Of a stretch of 64,000 nt of DNA, positions 59,801 through 64,000 are shown in pieces. The notes under the pieces were generated by a model. It did not search any database. It saw only the letters and a program-made list of their open reading frames with translations, and had not been told where the DNA came from. The position numbers and the translations under genes are program-made. Source of the stretch: Bryobacterales bacterium. GTDB lineage: Bacteria; Acidobacteriota; Terriglobia; Bryobacterales; Bryobacteraceae. The stretch lies in assembly GCA_019261985.1 (NCBI GenBank), contig JAFAQY010000018.1, positions 85,591-149,590 of the forward strand. The letters are read 5' to 3'. Numbering within the stretch: position 1 is the stretch's first letter; every line of letters begins with the position of its first letter.

Positions 59801-60297
59801 TGGTCTACATTCCCGTGGAGCACGAGGGAAATGTCTACGAAAGCGCCGAGGAGGAAGAGCGAATTGCAGATCTGGTTCAAGACCTGATGGCGCTGCAGGT
59901 CCGCAACGAAAACGGCGGTATTCGCCAGATCGTGCCGGACGACATCCTCGTCGTCGCACCCTACAACCTCCAGGTGCGTCGCCTTGAGCGGCGGCTCCGG
60001 CCGGTGCGCGTTGGAACCGTCGATAAGTTCCAGGGCCAGGAGGCCGCTGTTGTGATCTTTTCGATGTGCGCGTCCAGCGGCGAAGCGTCGCCGCGCGGCA
60101 TCGAGTTTCTCTTCAGCCGCAACCGCCTCAATGTGGCGACCTCGCGCGCGCAAACGCTGGCGATACTCGTTGCCAGCCCGGCCCTCGTCAGGACGCCCTG
60201 CTCCTCTATCGAGCAGATTCAGTTGGTAAACATGTACAGCCGCGCGGTTGAGGAAGGCAGCGCAGATACCCGCGCCGCGGCAGGAGGCGCGTTGTAG
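56851..60297 (+). CDS. TM0106-type RecB-like nuclease + DEDD nuclease-like domain + SF1 helicase
   Basis: GTGA overlap start; GYPDF...YEPWDTKLA...QLCCYAEML; FFDMEGFP...YHYNHYE...YNEQDCRSTAEL; IQGPPGSGKTFTGARMI, LFVDEAGQ, VDKFQGQEAAVVIFSM. Confidence 0.9.
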   Translation: MKRTGDRYIYSPSDLVNFTLSEFITWMDRFAWERPGEIEPDPPSEEQKMIQDKGNEHERSYLEALSAAGWRVCDLSGFRARPAPTLDAMRRGEEMIYQGYLANGEFAGYPDFLMRVETPSFLGAWSYEPWDTKLARHPKPYFLIQLCCYAEMLEVAQGARPERLRVVLGSRSADGSETAAFRTDDFFYYYRAVKEAFLEQQRNFDPDRRPEIPPLADLGQWSGFAERQLSERDDLAMVADIRTSQIHKLRAAGISTVAQLAGADGVQIPRLNGVTLAKLRRQARLQIASRGEPVPAYELLTPDEADGPRGLSLLPLESMADVFFDMEGFPLIDDGREYLFGASYYDGGEVRFRDWWAHSPAQERRAFESFVQWVHARWREHPELHIYHYNHYEVTALRRLMGKYGVCEQEIDELLRGGVFVDLYRIVRQSVTIGEPSYSLKYVERLYRGRREGDVVSAAESMVFHQRWLISQDGDTTETSATLKQIRDYNEQDCRSTAELAAWLRDRQQHSGILSRAPEEVPEETVQQTEATSENARRHARALEILRSLPEPRPSGDVGERYRVTELLAWLLEFYRREEKPIWWRRFDRMDMDENDLIDDPDCLAGLQRTTREPERVKRSLAYEYSFDPHQETKVRAGDNCLYTHDWTKHARIEHLDFDARRIMLVVSDVQGTPPNRLSIAPDEPTLGKLLARAVERVVNCWRESGRLPGALEDFLFRRRPRLLRNPNGPIIPPGVRTLEGCVAAALDMRETTLCIQGPPGSGKTFTGARMIAALLKAGKRVGIASNSHRAINLLLAEAWREARESGFREKAVKVCRDEEDLDGLPEEICQIESGRDLFGESAVPQLIGGTAFAFSCEDAQCALDYLFVDEAGQVSLANLVAMAPAATNLVLLGDQMQLGQPIQGSHPGESGLSALEYLLQGQPTVREDFGIFLPRTWRLHPALCHFISGAVYENRLGCEPHTGERVIVADDQTPSWMTRTAGLVYIPVEHEGNVYESAEEEERIADLVQDLMALQVRNENGGIRQIVPDDILVVAPYNLQVRRLERRLRPVRVGTVDKFQGQEAAVVIFSMCASSGEASPRGIEFLFSRNRLNVATSRAQTLAILVASPALVRTPCSSIEQIQLVNMYSRAVEEGSADTRAAAGGAL

Positions 60298-60529
60298 CCG
60301 GTTTTCACTCTCAAGCACTGGCTTGCGCTGAATCTTAGGAGCCGCCGGTGTCCGTTGCCGATGCGAACAGACGTTAGCACGCTTACTCTGTTTGCGGTTG
60401 CGGGATGGGTATGAAGTGAAGATTGCTCAGGAAGGGCAATAGCTCGACGGGGTTAACACCGACCGAAACGGCTCCTCTCTCCCGGCCAGTTTTTAGGCCA
60501 TTTCATTGAATCCGGCATCGAATTCTCCT

Positions 60530-60715
60530 TGGCGACGCCGCAGGCTTGGGTAAGACGATCGAGGCCGGCATCCTATCCTACTCGCCGAGTTCATCCGGCG
60601 CGGTAAGGGAAAACGAATCCTTGTCGTCAGTTCGAAAAGCATGATGACGCAATTCCAGAAGGAATTGTGGCCGCGCTTCACACTGGGACAGAGAACCTTC
60701 GAATCCACGACCTAC
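60530..60715 (+). pseudogene. SNF2-type helicase fragment, frameshifted
   Basis: GDAAGLGKTIEAGI / LLAEFIRRGKGKRILVVSSKSMMTQFQKELWPRFTLGQRT. Confidence 0.7.
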
Positions 60716-60951
60716 GTCACTTCACCGCATCAACGGTCACGAGCGCCGGCGTTGAACATAACATCATCAGCTTGCTGACCGATCACAAGAGCCGGGAATT
60801 GCGCGCATACCAGCACCTCCGCGAAGAACTGAAGCGGAGAACGGTAGACCTAATTGCGGGGGTGCTGAAGGAGGCGCAGAAAAACGGCGCCTCTAGTTCA
60901 CACCTACTTCACGCGGGCCGGTTCGAAGGCCAAATCCAAAAAGCTAAGTGA
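60690..60951 (+). pseudogene. C-terminal fragment of a tyrosine recombinase/integrase
   Basis: ENLRIHDLRHFTASTVTSAGVEHNIISLLTDHKSRELRAYQHLREELKRRTVDLIAGVL (HxLRH, HK, Y motifs); ends 10 nt from tRNA-Asp. Confidence 0.75.
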
Positions 60952-60960
60952 TTGAAAATA

Positions 60961-61037
<77 letters not shown>

Positions 61038-61119
61038 GCGAAAGGCGTCACGTCCGAATAAAAGAATAGCATACGGACGATGAATCTCATCGTGTTAGAC
61101 TAAAAACGTTCCTCGACGT

Positions 61120-61196
61120 GCGCCCGTAGCTCAGTTGGATAGAGCGTCTGGCTACGAACCAGAAGGTCGGGTGTTCGAATCACTCCGGGCGCACCA
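61120..61196 (+). tRNA. tRNA-Arg(ACG)
   Basis: GCGCCCGTAGCTCAGTTGGATAGAGCGTCTGGCTACGAACCAGAAGGTCGGGTGTTCGAATCACTCCGGGCGCACCA. Confidence 0.96.
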
Positions 61197-61277
61197 CTCC
61201 TCAAACCGCCGCGATTCCCGCTATTTCACTCGCTCGCATTGCTTCCATGGTGGCTAAGCGATTGCAGGTTGCTGACC

Positions 61278-62786
61278 ATGAAGTTCAATCCGCTGGCCAC
61301 GAAACGGCTTGTCGCGGTGGGCGCGCTAGGCGCGGTTGTCGTTGCCATGGGATACGCGTCTAACGCCGCGCTTTCGCGCTTCGTGCGCGCGAAAATCATT
61401 CGTAGCCTTCAAGACGATTTCGGCAGCGAGCTGGAAATCCAAAAAATAGATGTGAGGGTTTTTCCACGCCTGCAAGTGACGGGTGAAGGCTTGGCGCTTT
61501 TTTACCGGCGCCGCGACTTACCGCCGCTCATTTCCGTGGCGAGATTCTCCGCGGAATCCAACTTGCTCAGCGCGTTGGCTGGACACATCGCCCGCGCTCG
61601 GCTGGAAGGACTCGAGATTCAAATACCGCCAAAATCCCAGCGCGCCGGAGTCGAAAATAAGAAGGCCGGCCTGGCTGGATTCTCACTCGATGAAATCGTC
61701 GCGGATGGATCTATCTTGAAGATCTTCCCCAGCAAACCTGACAAAGAACCACTGGAGTGGGATATTCGCCGCTTGACCTTGCACGGCGCTCGGGCCACCG
61801 CGCCAATGTCCTTCAACGCGGTGCTCACGAACCCAGAACCGCCCGGCGATATTCAGTCGAATGGAAAATTCGGACCATGGCAAACCAATGAGCCTGGCGA
61901 CACGCCAATCGAGGGCGGCTACACACTCGCCAACGCCGACCTGTCTGTATTCGGCGGCATATCCGGACGTCTCTCGTCCAAAGGCGCTTACCGAGGCGTT
62001 TTATCTCGAATTGAGATTGAAGGCGCTACCGATACGCCTGATTTCGCGGTAAAAATTAGCGGGAACCCTGCTCATCTTACGACCCGATTTCAGGCGGTGG
62101 TCGACGGCACGAACGGCGACACTACTCTTAATCCCGTGTACGCCCAATTCAGTAAATCCGCGTTGATTGCCCGCGGCGGCGTGACAAGCGGCGGTAAAGG
62201 AAAAGGCAAAACTATTGCGCTTAATGTAAGCGTCGAAAAAGGGCGTCTCGAGGATATGCTGCGTCTCGGCGTGCAAGGGTCGGATCCGTTTATGACTGGC
62301 GCGGTCGCCTTCGATACGAAACTGGTGATCCCTCCGGGTGAGATCGACATCACCAAGAAGCTGCAGCTAGATGGCGCGTTCAAAGTAGCGTCGGCACAGT
62401 TCTCGCAAACGAGTGTCCAGGAAAACGTGAACAAGCTCAGTCACCGCGGCAAGGGCGAACCCGAAGAGCCGCCCGACGCCAACGTGGCTTCAAATTTTTC
62501 CGGCAGCTTCTCCCTCAGAAACGGCGCGATGAAATTCCAAAACCTGTCGTTCCACGTTCCGGGCGTGAACGTTGCTCTCCACGGCACTTATGGACTCATG
62601 GATCAGACCATCGACTTTCATGGAACGGCTACTCTTGACGCTAAGCTTTCGCAAACCACTACGGGAGTCAAATCGTTTCTGTTAAAAGCCGTAGACCCGT
62701 TCTTCAAAAAGAAAAGCGCAGGAGCGGTCATTCGGATAAAGGTCACGGGAAACCGGTCGCAACCGAAGTATGGGTTGGATCTTTAA
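61278..62786 (+). CDS. AsmA-like outer-membrane biogenesis family protein
   Basis: N-terminal TM, LEIQKIDVRVFPRLQVTGEGLALFYR, C-terminal FKKKSAGAVIRIKVTGNRSQPKYGLDL. Confidence 0.75.
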   Translation: MKFNPLATKRLVAVGALGAVVVAMGYASNAALSRFVRAKIIRSLQDDFGSELEIQKIDVRVFPRLQVTGEGLALFYRRRDLPPLISVARFSAESNLLSALAGHIARARLEGLEIQIPPKSQRAGVENKKAGLAGFSLDEIVADGSILKIFPSKPDKEPLEWDIRRLTLHGARATAPMSFNAVLTNPEPPGDIQSNGKFGPWQTNEPGDTPIEGGYTLANADLSVFGGISGRLSSKGAYRGVLSRIEIEGATDTPDFAVKISGNPAHLTTRFQAVVDGTNGDTTLNPVYAQFSKSALIARGGVTSGGKGKGKTIALNVSVEKGRLEDMLRLGVQGSDPFMTGAVAFDTKLVIPPGEIDITKKLQLDGAFKVASAQFSQTSVQENVNKLSHRGKGEPEEPPDANVASNFSGSFSLRNGAMKFQNLSFHVPGVNVALHGTYGLMDQTIDFHGTATLDAKLSQTTTGVKSFLLKAVDPFFKKKSAGAVIRIKVTGNRSQPKYGLDL

Positions 62787-62821
62787 TCGGCCGTGCTACA
62801 CTCGCCAACGGAGTTGCACTC

Positions 62822-63205
62822 GTGCGCCTCTTGAAAACGGCGTTTTGCTTTGCATTCGCGGGCGTGCTATTCGCGCAAGAACCGATCTTCATATTCACAC
62901 CCGACCACCATGGGAAGGTGCTGCGGGGGTACTTTAGACCGCGCGGGTCCATTTCTTTCATGGATCAATACGATGGCTCGACCGAGACGATCGAGATCGC
63001 GAAAATCGGCGAGGCTGTGTTCACGGCTCGAAAGCCGCCATTCGACACCAAATGCGGGATGGCGCCGAGAGTCGTGCTGACGCTTACGGATGGGACCAAA
63101 CGGCACGGCTGTTTCGGTCCAGCGTCGCTTTCCTTTGTCGGCGACACTGCCACGATCCCAACTGTAAATTCAATGCTCGGAAAGATAGTCAGAGAGAAGC
63201 AATAG
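62822..63205 (+). CDS. small secreted hypothetical protein
   Basis: MRLLKTAFCFAFAGVLFAQEPIFIF signal peptide. Confidence 0.55.
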   Translation: MRLLKTAFCFAFAGVLFAQEPIFIFTPDHHGKVLRGYFRPRGSISFMDQYDGSTETIEIAKIGEAVFTARKPPFDTKCGMAPRVVLTLTDGTKRHGCFGPASLSFVGDTATIPTVNSMLGKIVREKQ

Positions 63206-63211
63206 ACGCCA

Positions 63212-63740
63212 GTGGAGCGCGAAGGCCACCAGCGCCTTTCCGTTGCCCTGGTTTCCGCCCGCCGCGACAACCGCGATGTACTGCTTGCCGCTTTTGCCCT
63301 GGAAACTAACCGGCACGGCGGTAGCGTTGTAATCGAGCTTGGCGGCCCCCAACTCTTGTCCAGTTTTCGAGTCAAAGGCGCGGAACCGGTCGTCGCTGGT
63401 CGGCGCCGACAAATACCAGACCTCCGGCCGTCGCGATCGGTCCGGCGAAGGCTCCTGAACCGCCCGTGTTTTGTTTTCCTGGAGGAGGCTCCGGTCATTC
63501 CGAGAGTCGCCTGCCAGGCAATGTCGCCGGTATTTGCGTTTACGGCGAACAAACGTTCCCATGGCGGCTTGACGCAGGGTAAGTTCCCGATCGACTCGCC
63601 CGTCGCGTCTTTCGCGGGAGCGCTGAAGCCGAAAAAGCCGGGCGCTTTGTCGTACTTCAGATGAATGGCGTCCCCCTTTGTCTGGGCTGAAATCCGGATC
63701 GGGGCGAATCCAGCCAGTGCCCGGCGCGTCTCGATCGCCA
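63212..63740 (-). pseudogene. PQQ-dependent dehydrogenase C-terminal fragment, frameshifted
   Basis: PCVKPPWERLFAVNANTGDIAWQATLGM (one frame), DDRFRAFDSKTGQELGAAKLDYNATAVPVSFQGKSGKQYIAVVAAGG (another frame). Confidence 0.8.
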
Positions 63741-63796
63741 GCGCGCTTTGCCGCAGCAACACTGCGCCGGGCGTAGTCTTCCGCCCCGTCGGCTCC

Positions 63797-64000
63797 AATC
63801 AGCACCGGAATCGGCTTAAAGCACTGATGACTATTAGTCATGTCGTGCAGCTTCTCCCGCTCCCGTTGGACCGCCTGCTGCGACGGGAACACATTCAGGT
63901 ATTTGCGACCGCGTCCTTTCAGATCGCGATCATACCGAAAGGTGTAACCCAGAAAGTTTAGGCTCGCCCCTGCTTCCCGCAGGTCCACCACTCGCGTCTT
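63797..64000 (-). pseudogene. group II intron reverse transcriptase fragment (runs off window)
   Basis: LNFLGYTFRYDRDLKGRGRKYLNVFPSQQAVQREREKLHDMTNSHQCFKPIPVLI then homology stops. Confidence 0.8.

Overview
High-GC bacterial chromosome segment. Gene content (a two-domain TIGR03435-type protein, DUF6152-like protein, repeated Acidobacteria-type secreted domains) points to Acidobacteriota, probably Bryobacterales/Solibacter-like; this is an inference. Left third (1-28 kb): NtrC-type two-component pair, Tat-exported molybdenum hydroxylase operon, a nearly complete his operon (hisI-G-D-C-HAD-B-H-F-A, minus strand), galK-galT, and a GH/GT/glf cluster. Right part (28-61 kb): accessory DNA with decayed TA loci, MNT-HEPN, a four-gene DUF499 ATPase / small protein / DUF1156 methylase / PLD-SNF2 helicase locus (Hma-like), and a second island. 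That island runs from a degenerate 46-nt copy of the tRNA-Asp 3' end (50660-50705) to the intact tRNA-Asp (60961-61037). It carries ARPP-1, WYL regulator, Mre11/SbcD, hookless Rad50/SbcC and a RecB/DEDD/SF1-helicase protein, with an integrase relic beside the tRNA. Main non-obvious signals: (1) an unannotated 22-aa His-rich leader peptide (7 His) plus terminator and matching antiterminator arm upstream of hisI, i.e. a his attenuator; (2) the tRNA-Asp-bounded island with a candidate WYL-SbcD-SbcC-nuclease/helicase defence operon; (3) a family of modular palindromic repeats that split the his operon, enter coding ends, and co-amplified with the hisD 3' end; (4) two TA modules whose toxin gene is frameshifted while the antitoxin ORF is open.
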